A stretch of DNA of 64,000 nt from Mycetohabitans rhizoxinica HKI 454. GTDB lineage: Bacteria; Pseudomonadota; Gammaproteobacteria; Burkholderiales; Burkholderiaceae. The stretch is taken from positions 347,638 to 411,637 of the forward strand of contig NC_014722.1 of the NCBI RefSeq assembly GCF_000198775.1, read 5' to 3'. Shown piece by piece: positions 1 to 8,987 of the stretch (positions are counted from its first letter, which is position 1; every line of letters starts with the position of its first letter). The translations under genes and the position numbers were made by a program. The notes under the pieces are model-generated. The model did not search any database, was not told the origin of the DNA, and was given only the letters and a program-made list of their open reading frames with translations.

Positions 1-485
1 CTGTCGCGGGCGATGAAGCTCAATGTCTCAACCGCCCCCCGGCCGGCGAAATGGCGCGTCTCGGATACGTCGTACTGTATGCCGGCGTTCAGTAGGTGGA
101 TGGCGACTTCTTTCGGATTGTCACAAAACACTTGCAGGTGGATGTCCGAATGGACGCCGGCCGTGCCGTTAAGCACGGCACCGGTTAAGTAGGGATTGAA
201 TTGCGCGAGCCGCGCCATCCAGTCCAGCGCGGTTTTGCGCAGCCGCCGCAGAATGCCGGGCTGCGTGTCGCCATGGAATAACGCCAGATATTCCCGTATT
301 TCTTCTTCGATTCGGTCATTATCTGGCAACCATTCACCGGCAACGCGCGTCTCACCGATGATCTGCCGGGCTGCCTTGCGCTTGGCGCTAGCATAGTCGA
401 GCCCGTCTTCGGCGATTAGGCGCGCGGCCACCATCGCGATTTCATCGCGCACGCGGTCCCGCTCCAGATGCAGTTTCGAAGCCAT
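1..485 (-). CDS. Conserved protein of unknown function (3' end outside window), possibly nucleotidyltransferase-like
   Basis: An open frame runs from the ATG at 485 down to the window edge with no stop (161 codons seen), so the C-terminus is missing. The first 60 residues are charged and helical (MASKLHLERDRVRDEIAMV). Later comes a segment with a small-residue turn, TGAVLNGTAGVHSDIHL, which resembles the G-S...D-x-D loop of nucleotidyltransferase folds, although one of the expected acidic residues is not obvious. The gene is divergent from mpl with about 170 bp between starts. I do not recognise a named family with certainty; the nucleotidyltransferase idea is inference. Codon use matches the neighbouring housekeeping genes, so I think the gene is real. 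Confidence 0.7.
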   Translation of the reverse strand, partial: MASKLHLERDRVRDEIAMVAARLIAEDGLDYASAKRKAARQIIGETRVAGEWLPDNDRIEEEIREYLALFHGDTQPGILRRLRKTALDWMARLAQFNPYLTGAVLNGTAGVHSDIHLQVFCDNPKEVAIHLLNAGIQYDVSETRHFAGRGAVETLSFIARD

Positions 486-565
486 AGCAGTAATAATACC
501 CGCAGTTCGCACACGCGCCGCGCACTGCCGCCGTGCGGGGCCCGGCTCGCGTGCAGCCCCTCGGT

Positions 566-571
566 TACAAT
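566..571 (+). promoter_or_regulatory. Candidate -10 box of the mpl promoter
   Basis: TACAAT lies about 86 bp before the mpl ATG in the divergent intergenic region. No convincing -35 hexamer is seen 16-18 bp upstream, so this is tentative. Confidence 0.3.
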
Positions 572-656
572 GTTGTACTTTACTCCACGCCAGTTCCGGA
601 CGCAGTTCGACGATGCGGCGCGGGCCGCGCCCGCTCGGTGGACGGACTCCAACGCT

Positions 657-2051
657 ATGCACATTCATATTCTCGGGATTTGCGGCACGTTCATGGGTGG
701 CCTGGCCGTACTGGCGCGCGCTGCGGGTCACAAGGTCACGGGCTGCGACACCGGCGTGTACCCACCGATGAGCACCCAGTTGCAAAGCCAAGGCATCGAG
801 TTGATTCAGGGCTATGGTGAAGAACAACTGGCGTTGCAGCCGGACCTGTTTGTCGTTGGCAATGTCGTGATGCGCGGCAACCCGCTCATGGAGGCGATTC
901 TGGATCGCGGCTTGCCCTACGTGTCAGGCCCGCAGTGGTTGGGGGAGCACGTGCTGGCCGGCAAATGGGTGCTAGCCGTCGCCGGCACACACGGCAAGAC
1001 CAGTACGGCGTCGATGCTCGCGTGGTTGCTCGAGGACGCGGGAATGAACCCTGGCTTCTTAATCGGCGGCGTGCCGTTGAACTTTGGCATCTCCGCCCGG
1101 CTGACCGATTCGAGTTTTTTCGTGATCGAGGCAGATGAGTACGACACCGCATTCTTCGACAAACGGTCTAAGTTTGTCCACTACCGGCCCCGCACGGCCA
1201 TATTGAACAACCTCGAATTCGACCATGCCGATATCTTCGACAACCTGGCGGCGATTGAGACGCAGTTTCACCATCTGGTGCGCACCATTCCAAGGACGGG
1301 GCGGCTCGTCGTGAACGGCACCGATGACGCATTGCAGCGTGTGCTGGCCCGCGGCTGCTGGAGCGAGGTCGAGCGCTTCGGCGTCGAGGGCGGATGGCAG
1401 GTGCTGCCGGCAGATGAGGCAAGTCCGGCAGACGAGCGTTTCGCGGTGTATTGGCGTGCGCAACGGGTGGGGGTGGTCAACTGGTCGCTGCAAGGCGAGC
1501 ACAACCGGATGAACGCGCTGGCTGCCATCGCGGCCGCGCACAACGTCGGCGTGCCGGCTGTGCAGGCGGCGACGTCGCTTGGCGGTTTTCGCAATGTAAA
1601 GCGTCGCATGGAGGTGCGTGGCAGCATCGATGGCGTTACCATCTACGATGACTTCGCGCACCATCCGAGCGCGATCGGCACGACCATCGCCGGCTTGCGC
1701 ACCCGCATCGGCGATGCGCCGCACGCCCGAATCCTCGCGGTGCTCGAGCCGCGCTCGAATACAATGAAACTCGGCACGATGAAGGCGCAGCTTCCGGCAA
1801 GTCTGGCGGGCGCCGATCTGGTGTTCGGCTACGGTGCGCCTTCGGGCAAGGACGCGCTCGGCTGGGACCTCGGGGCGGCGCTTGCGCCGCTGGGCGACAA
1901 GGCGCACGCTTTCGACGACCTCGGCGCACTGGTGCGGGCCGTCGCCGCGGCTGCGCGTGCCGGCGATCATGTGCTCGTGATGAGCAACGGCAGTTTCGGC
2001 GGCGTACACCAGAAGCTGTTTGACGCGCTGGCGAACCGGGGCGCGACATGA
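657..2051 (+). CDS. mpl: UDP-N-acetylmuramate:L-alanyl-gamma-D-glutamyl-meso-diaminopimelate ligase
   Basis: Mpl is a Mur-ligase-family enzyme that recycles cell-wall tripeptide by joining it to UDP-MurNAc with ATP in the cytoplasm. The ATG at 657 gives 464 residues, the normal size; a longer upstream frame exists but lacks the family N-terminus. The protein opens with MHIHILGICGTFMGG (UDP-MurNAc-binding Rossmann start), has the ATP-binding loop GTHGKTS near residues 110-116, an EADEYD segment near 160, and the C-terminal YDDFAHHPSA motif typical of Mpl and MurC. Mpl is preferred over MurC because of the ICGTFMGG start and the lack of a mur cluster here. The stop overlaps the start of the next gene by four bases (ATGA), which suggests translational coupling. 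Confidence 0.95.
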   Translation: MHIHILGICGTFMGGLAVLARAAGHKVTGCDTGVYPPMSTQLQSQGIELIQGYGEEQLALQPDLFVVGNVVMRGNPLMEAILDRGLPYVSGPQWLGEHVLAGKWVLAVAGTHGKTSTASMLAWLLEDAGMNPGFLIGGVPLNFGISARLTDSSFFVIEADEYDTAFFDKRSKFVHYRPRTAILNNLEFDHADIFDNLAAIETQFHHLVRTIPRTGRLVVNGTDDALQRVLARGCWSEVERFGVEGGWQVLPADEASPADERFAVYWRAQRVGVVNWSLQGEHNRMNALAAIAAAHNVGVPAVQAATSLGGFRNVKRRMEVRGSIDGVTIYDDFAHHPSAIGTTIAGLRTRIGDAPHARILAVLEPRSNTMKLGTMKAQLPASLAGADLVFGYGAPSGKDALGWDLGAALAPLGDKAHAFDDLGALVRAVAAAARAGDHVLVMSNGSFGGVHQKLFDALANRGAT

Positions 2052-2662
2052 TTCTCTATCTGCACGGATTCCGCTCTTCCCCCCGCTCGTTCAAGGCACG
2101 CCTGCTGGCTGAGCGGCTGACGCGGCTCGGTCGAGCCGGCGACTGGCTGTGCCCGCAATTGCCGGTGTCGCCGCGCGACACGATCGCGCTGGCTGAGCGA
2201 CTCGTCCAACAGACTCAACAGGCGCGTGCAGCGGAGCGCGCCGCGCCGGTCACGCTGATCGGCAGCTCGCTGGGTGGGTTTTTTGCCACCTATCTGGCCG
2301 AAAAACATGGCTGGCCGGCGATGCTGCTCAACCCGGCGGTGATGCCGCAGCGCGACTTGTCCGCGTATCTCGGTGAGCAGCCGTTGTGGCACGGTGGCGG
2401 CTCGGTCGTTGTCGAGCCACATCACCTTGACGAGTTGCGTGCGCTGCAGGTCGCCGCGATCACGCGGCCCGAGCGGTATCATTTGATTGCCGCGACCGGC
2501 GACGAAGTCCTCGACTACCGGGAGATGCTTGCACATTACGCCGGTGTGCGCACCACGCTGATCAATGGCGGCGACCATGCGATCAGCGATTTTGCGACGT
2601 ACGTGGACGAGGTGCTCGCGTTTTGCGGCATCGACACCGACCGCGGACCCGTCGCGGCGTAG
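2048..2662 (+). CDS. YqiA-type alpha/beta-hydrolase esterase (UPF0227)
   Basis: This 204-residue protein has the alpha/beta-hydrolase plan of YqiA esterases. It starts MILYLHGFRSSPRSFKA (oxyanion-hole HGF), carries the nucleophile elbow GSSLGG near residue 75, a candidate acid in TGDEVLDY, and a C-terminal histidine in NGGDHAISDF. E. coli YqiA hydrolyses short acyl esters; the physiological substrate is unknown. The gene starts inside the mpl stop (ATGA overlap), so the two are probably co-translated. Length fits the family (about 190-200 residues). Confidence 0.85.
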   Translation: MILYLHGFRSSPRSFKARLLAERLTRLGRAGDWLCPQLPVSPRDTIALAERLVQQTQQARAAERAAPVTLIGSSLGGFFATYLAEKHGWPAMLLNPAVMPQRDLSAYLGEQPLWHGGGSVVVEPHHLDELRALQVAAITRPERYHLIAATGDEVLDYREMLAHYAGVRTTLINGGDHAISDFATYVDEVLAFCGIDTDRGPVAA

Positions 2663-2737
2663 GACTAGACCCCCGGGCGGCGCACGCGGCGCCGTCCCCG
2701 GCCGCCGCGCGCGGCCTTCACGTTTCGAGAGTACCGA

Positions 2738-4846
2738 GTGAACGTTTTTTTTGAGGAATCCGGTAGTTTTAAGGCTGGCACAGTATTGAATCGGCAAGGT
2801 GACGCGTTCCAGGTCGAGTTGCCGGGTGGGCGTCGTGCCAAGGTTCGCAGCAAGGACGTGCTGATCGAGTTCGACAGCCCGAGCGCCGCCGACCTGATTC
2901 AGCAGGCCGATGCGGCGGCGAAGGAAATCGACTTGGATTTCTTGTGGGAAATCTCTCCACCGGACGAGTTTCGCTTCACCGACCTAGCCAATGACTATTT
3001 CGGTGGCACGCCGGATCCCGTGCAAAAGAGCGCGCTGGTACTTTGCATGCACGGCTCGCCGGTCTACTTCCGACGTAAAGGACGGGGGCAGTACCAGCGC
3101 GCGCCCGAAGAGCAGTTGAAAATGGCGCTCGCGGCGCTGGAGCGGCGGCGCCAACAGGCGATCGTGCAACAGCAGTACGAGGACGAGCTTAAAGCCGGCA
3201 GGCTGCCTGCCGCGTTCGACGGCAAGGTGCTCGGCTTGCTCACGCGTGCGGACAAAAATTCGATTGAATACAAGGCACTGGAAGCGGCTGCGCTCGCATT
3301 GGGTAAGTCGGCCGCGCAATTGATGCTGGACGTCGGCGGCATCCCGTCGGCCCGCGCGCTGCACGAAGCGCGGTTTCTGTCTGAGTATTTTCCACACGGT
3401 ACCGGCTTTCCCACGTTGAACGCGGGTCCGTTGCCGGAGGACCTGGGTGAGGCGATCGGTGTGCAAGCGTTTTCCGTCGATGACGTGACCACCACCGAGA
3501 TCGACGACGCCTTCTCGGTCCAGCGCCTGCCGCACGGGCGCGCAAGGATCGGTATTCACATCGCGGCGCCGGCGCTGGGCATCGAGCGCGGCGACGCGGT
3601 GGACGCGATCGCGCGTGCGCGCTTGTCAACCGTTTACATGCCGGGCGACAAGATCACGATGTTGCCGGACGATTTCGTTGGCACGTTCACGCTGAAGGAG
3701 GGCGGATTGCGGCCGGCGTTGTCGCTATACCTGATCATCGACACCGCCACGCAGGACATCGTGATGACTGAGACGGTGGCTGAGCGCGTGCATGTGGTCA
3801 GCAACCTGCGGCACAACGTGTTGGACGAGATCATCACCGAGCAGACGCTCGAGGCCGGCGCCGGAGACTACCCGCACAAGGACGAGATCGCGGTGCTGTG
3901 GCCCTTCGCCAAGGCGCTGTACGAGCGACGTCAGCAGGCGCGTATCGGCTACGGACTCAGGCGCGAGGTGCAGCGCAACATTGACTACAACTTCTACGTC
4001 GACGGCGAGCATGTCAGCATCACGCCGCGCCGTCGCGGTTCACCGTTGGACCTGATCGTGGCGGAACTGGCGATCCTGGCCAATAGCCGCTGGGGCGCGT
4101 TCCTGCATGAGCATGGCGTGCCGGGCATCTATCGCGCGCAGCGCGCGTTCGGCCCGAATCGCACGCGGATGCAGACCACGCCGGCGCCGCACGAAGGGCT
4201 TGGCGTGGCGCAGTATGCGTGGAGCACTTCGCCGCTGCGCCGGTATGTCGACTTGGTGAATCAGTGGCAGTTGCTGGCGTGTGTCCGGCATGGCGTTACC
4301 GCGAAGCTGGCCGCGCCGTTCAAGCCGAAGGACGCGGACCTGTACGCCATCGTGCAAAATTTTGACGAGACCTATACCGCGTATGCCGACCACCAGCGGC
4401 GCATGGAATATTTCTGGTGTCTGCGCTGGCTAAAGCAAGAAAAGCGCGACCGGGTGGTGGCCACGATCGTCAAGGACGACGTCGTGCGACTCGAAGAAGT
4501 CCCGCTGCTATTGCACGTGCCGGGGTTGGGCGTGCAAGCGCGCGGCACGCGTGTGCTGCTCGAGGTGATGGCGATCGACGAGCTGCGCGTGGAGGCGTCG
4601 TGTCGGCTCATCGAAGTGCTGGACGTGACGCGTGTGACGGGCGGCGACGAGACGAACGAGGACGCGGATAGGGCGCTGGACACGAACAGCGGAACGGACA
4701 TGGAAGCCGCGACGGGTCATGACGTCCAGGTGCTAGGCGACGCGTCCGATGCCTCAGCGAAATCCGGCGATGCACAGCCGGATGCGGGCGCGGCCGTTCA
4801 CGGCGATGTGACGCACCAGCGCAATGATGGTGAGGTGGCGCAATGA
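2738..4846 (+). CDS. RNase II/RNB-family exoribonuclease
   Basis: A GTG at 2738 begins a 702-residue protein with a central RNB catalytic domain: residues near 230-300 contain DVTTTEIDDAFSVQRL, and the DD-rich motif supplies the Mg2+-binding aspartates of RNase II/RNase R 3'-5' exonucleases. Conserved RNB signatures continue with TVYMPGDKITMLP and the arginine-rich LRRYVDLVNQWQL motif near residue 505. The N-terminus (NVFFEESGSFKAGTV) is a small beta-barrel-like segment, not a typical cold-shock domain. The last 80 residues are low-complexity D/G/A-rich sequence of no recognised function. The stop overlaps aroE by four bases. Whether it behaves as RNase II or as a lineage-specific RNB enzyme cannot be told from sequence. 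Confidence 0.85.
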   Translation: MNVFFEESGSFKAGTVLNRQGDAFQVELPGGRRAKVRSKDVLIEFDSPSAADLIQQADAAAKEIDLDFLWEISPPDEFRFTDLANDYFGGTPDPVQKSALVLCMHGSPVYFRRKGRGQYQRAPEEQLKMALAALERRRQQAIVQQQYEDELKAGRLPAAFDGKVLGLLTRADKNSIEYKALEAAALALGKSAAQLMLDVGGIPSARALHEARFLSEYFPHGTGFPTLNAGPLPEDLGEAIGVQAFSVDDVTTTEIDDAFSVQRLPHGRARIGIHIAAPALGIERGDAVDAIARARLSTVYMPGDKITMLPDDFVGTFTLKEGGLRPALSLYLIIDTATQDIVMTETVAERVHVVSNLRHNVLDEIITEQTLEAGAGDYPHKDEIAVLWPFAKALYERRQQARIGYGLRREVQRNIDYNFYVDGEHVSITPRRRGSPLDLIVAELAILANSRWGAFLHEHGVPGIYRAQRAFGPNRTRMQTTPAPHEGLGVAQYAWSTSPLRRYVDLVNQWQLLACVRHGVTAKLAAPFKPKDADLYAIVQNFDETYTAYADHQRRMEYFWCLRWLKQEKRDRVVATIVKDDVVRLEEVPLLLHVPGLGVQARGTRVLLEVMAIDELRVEASCRLIEVLDVTRVTGGDETNEDADRALDTNSGTDMEAATGHDVQVLGDASDASAKSGDAQPDAGAAVHGDVTHQRNDGEVAQ

Positions 4847-5715
4847 GCGCGCCGCCTGCGCCGGGCGGCCAGGGTCCGGACCGCTATGCGGTGATCGGCA
4901 ACCCAGTCGCGCATAGCAAGTCACCGGCCATCCATGCAAGCTTTGCCCAGCAGACGGGCGAGCCGGTCGAATACGACCGGATTCTTGCGCCGGTGGACGG
5001 CTTTGCGCAGGCCGTGGACGCTTTCGTGTCGGCCGGTGGGTGCGGGCTAAACGTCACGGTGCCGTTCAAGCTGCAGGCTTATGCGCTGGCGACACGGCGT
5101 TCCGCGCGGGCGCAGGCGGCCGGGGCGGTTAATACGTTGCGCTTTGACCGCGTGGACGGCGGCCGCATCGAGATTGTCGGCGACAACACCGATGGCGTTG
5201 GACTTGTCACTGACGTCGAAGCGCAGCCGCGTGTCGCGCTCAACGGCGCGCGCGTGCTGCTGCTCGGCGCGGGCGGCGCGGCGCGCGGCGTGATCCTGCC
5301 ATTGCTGGAGCGCCGGCCCCGCGCGCTGACAATCGTCAATCGGACTGCGGCGCGTGCAGCCGAGTTGACCGAGCGCTTTGCAGCGTCCGCCCGGGCGGCG
5401 GGCTGTGCATTGGAAGGCGGCGCGCCGGGCGTGGAGCACGGCGTCTATGATATCGTGATCAACGCGACCGCCGGCAGTCTGGATGGGGCCGTACCGGTAT
5501 TCGCAGCGGCGTGCGTCGGCCCAGGTACGCTCGCGTACGACATGATGTATGCAGCCGGGCCCACGGTGTTCATGCAGCACGCCGCCCGCCTGAGCGCGCG
5601 CACGGTCGATGGCCTCGGGATGCTCGTGCGGCAGGCCGCGGAATCGTTCTTTGTCTGGCGTGGCGTGCGTCCCGACCCGGCTCCGGTGCTCGCGGCGCTG
5701 CGCGCGTCGCTGTAG
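4843..5715 (+). CDS. aroE: Shikimate dehydrogenase
   Basis: AroE reduces 3-dehydroshikimate to shikimate with NADPH in aromatic amino acid synthesis. The 290-residue product begins near DRYAVIGNPVAHSKSP, the shikimate-binding N-terminal signature with the SKSP serine. It then shows NVTVPFK with the catalytic lysine, a DNTDG-type segment (GDNTDGVG) and the Rossmann loop GAGGAARGV for NADP. The C-terminal GLGMLVRQAAESF helix is also typical. The start overlaps the RNB gene (ATGA), so it is likely in the same transcript. In many Burkholderia mtgA follows aroE; here pyrF comes next. Confidence 0.95.
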   Translation: MSAPPAPGGQGPDRYAVIGNPVAHSKSPAIHASFAQQTGEPVEYDRILAPVDGFAQAVDAFVSAGGCGLNVTVPFKLQAYALATRRSARAQAAGAVNTLRFDRVDGGRIEIVGDNTDGVGLVTDVEAQPRVALNGARVLLLGAGGAARGVILPLLERRPRALTIVNRTAARAAELTERFAASARAAGCALEGGAPGVEHGVYDIVINATAGSLDGAVPVFAAACVGPGTLAYDMMYAAGPTVFMQHAARLSARTVDGLGMLVRQAAESFFVWRGVRPDPAPVLAALRASL

Positions 5716-5758
5716 GCGCGCGCGAGCATCGCGTGGCCAGGCCGTCCGTATAAGCAAG

Positions 5759-5764
5759 TAGAAT
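5759..5764 (+). promoter_or_regulatory. Candidate -10 box for pyrF
   Basis: TAGAAT sits about 50 bp before the pyrF ATG in the only gap (97 bp) of this gene run. No clear -35 is visible. Confidence 0.3.
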
Positions 5765-5812
5765 ACGGGTCCGCCCGCCGCGTCGTTCGCGGTGCTTCTT
5801 GCAGATCCGACC

Positions 5813-6625
5813 ATGTCCTTCATTGCTACCCTGGAGCGCGCCTGGCAGCGCACGCAATCATTGCTGTGCGTCGGGCTCGACCCCGAGCCATCGCGTTTTC
5901 CGCCGCATCTGGCCGGGCGCGCCGATGCCATTTTCACGTTCTGCCGCGACATCGTCGATGCCACCGCGCCCTATGCGAGCGCATTCAAGCCGCAGATTGC
6001 CTATTTCGCCGCACACCGCGCGGAAGCGCAACTCGAGGCGTTGATCGCGCACATCCACGCGCGGCACCCGGGGCTGCCGGTAGTGCTGGACGCCAAGCGC
6101 GGCGATATCGGCAGCACCGCAGAGCAGTACGCGCGCGAAGCGTTCGAGCGATATCGCGCAGACGCGGTGACGGTCAACCCTTATCTGGGGTTCGACTCGA
6201 TCGAGCCGTATCTTGCGTATCGGGACAAGGGCGTGATCGTGTTGTGCCGCACGTCGAATCAGGGCGGCTCGGACTTGCAATTCCTCGACATCGGAGGGCG
6301 GCCTCTGTACCAGCACGTGGCGGCGCTTGCCGCCGAGCAATGGAATACCAGCGGACAGCTCGGGCTGGTGGTGGGCGCGACGTTCCCGAAAGAAATTGAT
6401 GCGGTGCGCCAGCTCGTTGGTACGATGCCGCTGCTGATTCCGGGAATCGGCGCGCAAGGCGGCGACATCGAGGCGACGGTCCATGCCGGCCGTACAGCTG
6501 ACGGCACCGGCATGATGATCAACTCGTCGCGCGCGATTCTGTACGCGCGTAGCGGTGAGGACTTTGCAGCGGCCGCAGCCGAGGCTGCGCGCGCGACGCG
6601 CGACGCGATCAACGCTTATCGCTAA
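5813..6625 (+). CDS. pyrF: Orotidine 5'-phosphate decarboxylase (type 2)
   Basis: PyrF decarboxylates OMP to UMP, the last step of pyrimidine synthesis. The ATG at 5813 ([12 protein letters not shown]) gives 270 residues, the size of the longer type 2 family found in Burkholderiales; an in-frame ATG 21 bp upstream is less likely. The catalytic D-x-K-x-x-D motif is present in [18 protein letters not shown], and the phosphate-binding end shows [11 protein letters not shown] and NSSRAILYA. The gene is monocistronic by position and converges on pncC. Confidence 0.95.
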   Translation: MSFIATLERAWQRTQSLLCVGLDPEPSRFPPHLAGRADAIFTFCRDIVDATAPYASAFKPQIAYFAAHRAEAQLEALIAHIHARHPGLPVVLDAKRGDIGSTAEQYAREAFERYRADAVTVNPYLGFDSIEPYLAYRDKGVIVLCRTSNQGGSDLQFLDIGGRPLYQHVAALAAEQWNTSGQLGLVVGATFPKEIDAVRQLVGTMPLLIPGIGAQGGDIEATVHAGRTADGTGMMINSSRAILYARSGEDFAAAAAEAARATRDAINAYR

Positions 6626-6661
6626 CTGACCGACGGGACGCGCTCGCCGGCAACGGCTCGC

Positions 6662-7162
6662 TCAGTGTTCCTTTTCGTCCAGTAGCTTGAGTAACCCGCG
6701 CAACGCATGCGCAGCTGACTGCTTGCGAATCTGGCCGCGATCCCCGCGCAATAGCTGGACCTCGCTGATCGTATGCAATCGGTTTGTCCACGCAAACACG
6801 ACGGTGCCCACCGGTTTGGCCTCGCTGCCGCCGTCCGGGCCGGCCAAGCCGGTGATTGACAGCGCGAGTTGCGCGCGGCTGTTGCGCAGTGCGCCTTCGG
6901 CCATCGCACGCGCCACAGGCTCGCTGACCGCGCCGTGGCGCTCAATCATGTCGGCCGGCACGCCAATCATCTCGGTCTTGGCCAGGTTCGAATAGGTCAC
7001 GAAGCCCCGCTCGAACCAGCCGCTGCTGCCCGGAATGTCGGTGATCGCCGTCGCGACCATGCCGCCGGTGCATGATTCTGCGGTGACGAGCATCAGGCGC
7101 TCGTCGCGCAAGCGGTTGCCAACGCGAATCGCAAGTTGGTGGACTACCGTGTCAGTTGCCAT
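6662..7162 (-). CDS. pncC: Nicotinamide-nucleotide amidohydrolase (CinA C-terminal family)
   Basis: PncC deamidates NMN to nicotinate mononucleotide in pyridine nucleotide recycling. The 166-residue protein is a stand-alone CinA C-terminal domain. It has the signature VTAESCTGGMVA near residue 35, then GSSGWFERGFVTYSN and SITGLAGPDGG, which form the active site in this family. The ATG at 7162 is preferred; a GTG at 7201 would add 13 residues that lack family similarity. It lies 72 bp downstream of pgpA on the same strand, in a probable thiL-pgpA-pncC operon as in many proteobacteria. Confidence 0.92.
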   Translation of the reverse strand: MATDTVVHQLAIRVGNRLRDERLMLVTAESCTGGMVATAITDIPGSSGWFERGFVTYSNLAKTEMIGVPADMIERHGAVSEPVARAMAEGALRNSRAQLALSITGLAGPDGGSEAKPVGTVVFAWTNRLHTISEVQLLRGDRGQIRKQSAAHALRGLLKLLDEKEH

Positions 7163-7234
7163 CGAATTAAATTTGTTGTTGGCTAGCAAGAAGGAAACCA
7201 CCTGTCATCATCGCGTGCGTGCTGTCGCGACACG

Positions 7235-7807
7235 TCAAAACGAGCGTACCAGCGCGATGACGAGCAGTGTGAAGAATGCCGCGACGATATCGTCGAACAT
7301 GATGCCGAAGCCGCCTGACAACCGCCTGTCAAAATAGCGGATCGGCGGCGGCTTGACCATGTCAAAAAAGCGGAATGTCAGGAACGCGCCGAGTTGGCCG
7401 GCAAAGTTTGCCGGCGTGACGAACAGCAGCACCAGCCAGATCGCGATGATCTCGTCCCAAACCACCGCGCCCGGATCCGCCACGCCCATGCGTCGCGCCG
7501 TGAAGCCGGTGAAGCCGCATCCGGCAACAAAGCCGACCGCGATCAGCATCCACCATTGCACGACGCTTAGGTACGGATTCAGCGCGATGAACGACAGCCA
7601 ACCGAACAGGGTCCCGACTGTGCCGGGCATCACCGGCGATAGGCCGCTGCCAAAGCCGAACGACAACACGTGCAGCGGATGGGACAACATGAAACGCGCG
7701 GTGGCGCGCGAGCGCGGCGCGGCGCGGCGGCCGGGCGGCGTGCCGCCCGGGGTCACCGTCGCGACATGCGGCCGGTGCGCATTGGAGTGGGATGGGTCAT
7801 TCTGCAT
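7235..7807 (-). CDS. pgpA: Phosphatidylglycerophosphatase A
   Basis: PgpA removes phosphate from phosphatidylglycerophosphate to make phosphatidylglycerol in the inner membrane. The 190-residue product has the family hallmark GFGSGLSPVMPGTVGTLFG, followed by several hydrophobic spans (ALNPYLSVVQWWMLIAVGFV; IIAIWLVLLFVTPANFA) and VVWDEIIAIW and FDDIVAA acidic motifs near the C-terminus. The first 35 residues before MLSHPLHV are basic and unstructured, so translation might instead begin nearer that methionine. I chose the ATG at 7807, which overlaps the 3' end of thiL and suggests coupling. Confidence 0.92.
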   Translation of the reverse strand: MQNDPSHSNAHRPHVATVTPGGTPPGRRAAPRSRATARFMLSHPLHVLSFGFGSGLSPVMPGTVGTLFGWLSFIALNPYLSVVQWWMLIAVGFVAGCGFTGFTARRMGVADPGAVVWDEIIAIWLVLLFVTPANFAGQLGAFLTFRFFDMVKPPPIRYFDRRLSGGFGIMFDDIVAAFFTLLVIALVRSF

Positions 7808-8822
7808 GGAAATGGTCAAAACTGCGCCAAGTTGTGCCGATCGGGGCGCCGGACGCATCGTACCAATGCACCGCGTGTGCGTTGACGGCGGTGGTGTCAC
7901 CCGCGGGCGGATCGGCAAGGGCGTCTATTGTACCTATCCGCGTGAGTGGCACGCCGATGCGTGCGGCGAGCGCGAGCAGCGTGGCGCGTTGGCTGGGCGG
8001 CGCGGTGAAGCACAGCTCGTAGTCGTCGCCGCCCTCGATCGCGCAGCGGTGTTGGATCGACAGGGGCTGCGCGCGCAGGGCGGCTGAGCGCGGCAGCGCG
8101 TCGACATCCACGCGTGCGGCCACGTGGGAACGCTTGAGAAGGTGCGCTAAGTCCCCGGCCAACCCGTCGGACAGGTCGAGCGCGGCGTGCGCGACGCCCC
8201 GTAGCGCGATGCCGAGCGCGATACGGGGTTCGGGCATCTGCAGGGCATGACGTAACGCGGGCAGCTCGTTCGCGGCGAGCGGCCATTCACCGCGCAGCGC
8301 GCCCAGCGCCAGGCGTGCGTCACCCAGCACGCCGGATACCCAGATGTCATCGCCGGGCTGGGCGGCGTCGCGGCGCAGTGCCTGGCCACGGGGCACGTCG
8401 CCGAACACGGTGATGCAGATGTTCAGCGCTCCCGCGGTGGTGTCGCCGCCGACCAACTCGCAGCCGTGGCGATCGGCCAGCGCAAATAGCCCCTGCGCAA
8501 ATGCCTCGAGCCAGTCCTGGCGCGCCACGCCCGCATCCGGCAGCGCCAGCGCCAGCGTGAACGCGCGTGGTTCGGCGCCCATTGCGGCCAAGTCCGACAG
8601 GTTGACCGCCAGAGCCTTGTGCCCCAATGTCGCCGGCGGGACGTCAGCGAAGAAGTGGCGCCCCTCGATCAGCATGTCGGTGGACACCGCCAATTCGTGC
8701 CCGGGCCGCCCGGCAAGCAACGCGCAATCGTCGCCGATCCCCAGCACGGCGTCGCGGCGTGATGGCCTGTGCCGGGCAAAATAACGATCAATGAGATTGA
8801 ATTCAGATAAGGATGTCGGCAT
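7797..8822 (-). CDS. thiL: Thiamine-monophosphate kinase
   Basis: ThiL phosphorylates thiamine monophosphate to the active diphosphate with ATP. The ATG at 8822 (MPTSLSEFNLIDRYF) gives 341 residues. Family motifs in order are GIGDDCALL near residue 30, STDMLIEGRHF, GHKALAVNLSDLAAMGA, GGDTTAG and, late in the protein, EGGDDYELCF. It heads the thiL-pgpA-pncC group; pgpA starts before the thiL stop. It is divergent from maeB with about 165 bp between starts. Confidence 0.95.
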   Translation of the reverse strand: MPTSLSEFNLIDRYFARHRPSRRDAVLGIGDDCALLAGRPGHELAVSTDMLIEGRHFFADVPPATLGHKALAVNLSDLAAMGAEPRAFTLALALPDAGVARQDWLEAFAQGLFALADRHGCELVGGDTTAGALNICITVFGDVPRGQALRRDAAQPGDDIWVSGVLGDARLALGALRGEWPLAANELPALRHALQMPEPRIALGIALRGVAHAALDLSDGLAGDLAHLLKRSHVAARVDVDALPRSAALRAQPLSIQHRCAIEGGDDYELCFTAPPSQRATLLALAARIGVPLTRIGTIDALADPPAGDTTAVNAHAVHWYDASGAPIGTTWRSFDHFHAE

Positions 8823-8940
8823 GATGCGTGACGAAGCTTGCATGACAGGGGTGCGCGCCGCGCCGTGCGCGACGCCGCTGCACGGTGTCGCCATCGCGGC
8901 GACAGTCGGACAGCGCCGATCCAAGATCCGCCAATGACGC

Positions 8941-8946
8941 TACAAT
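8941..8946 (+). promoter_or_regulatory. Candidate -10 box of maeB
   Basis: TACAAT lies 41 bp before the maeB ATG in the thiL-maeB divergent gap. A -35 match is not clear, so the call is tentative. Confidence 0.3.
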
Positions 8947-8987
8947 GCAGCTCGACTACGCATTCTAATCCGCACTGCCAGGCCATT

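Noticed and set aside
4843..5813. Missing mtgA after aroE as a sign of deletion
   Set aside because: The aroE-mtgA pairing is only from memory and no remnant of mtgA is visible in the 97-bp gap, so I do not claim a loss.
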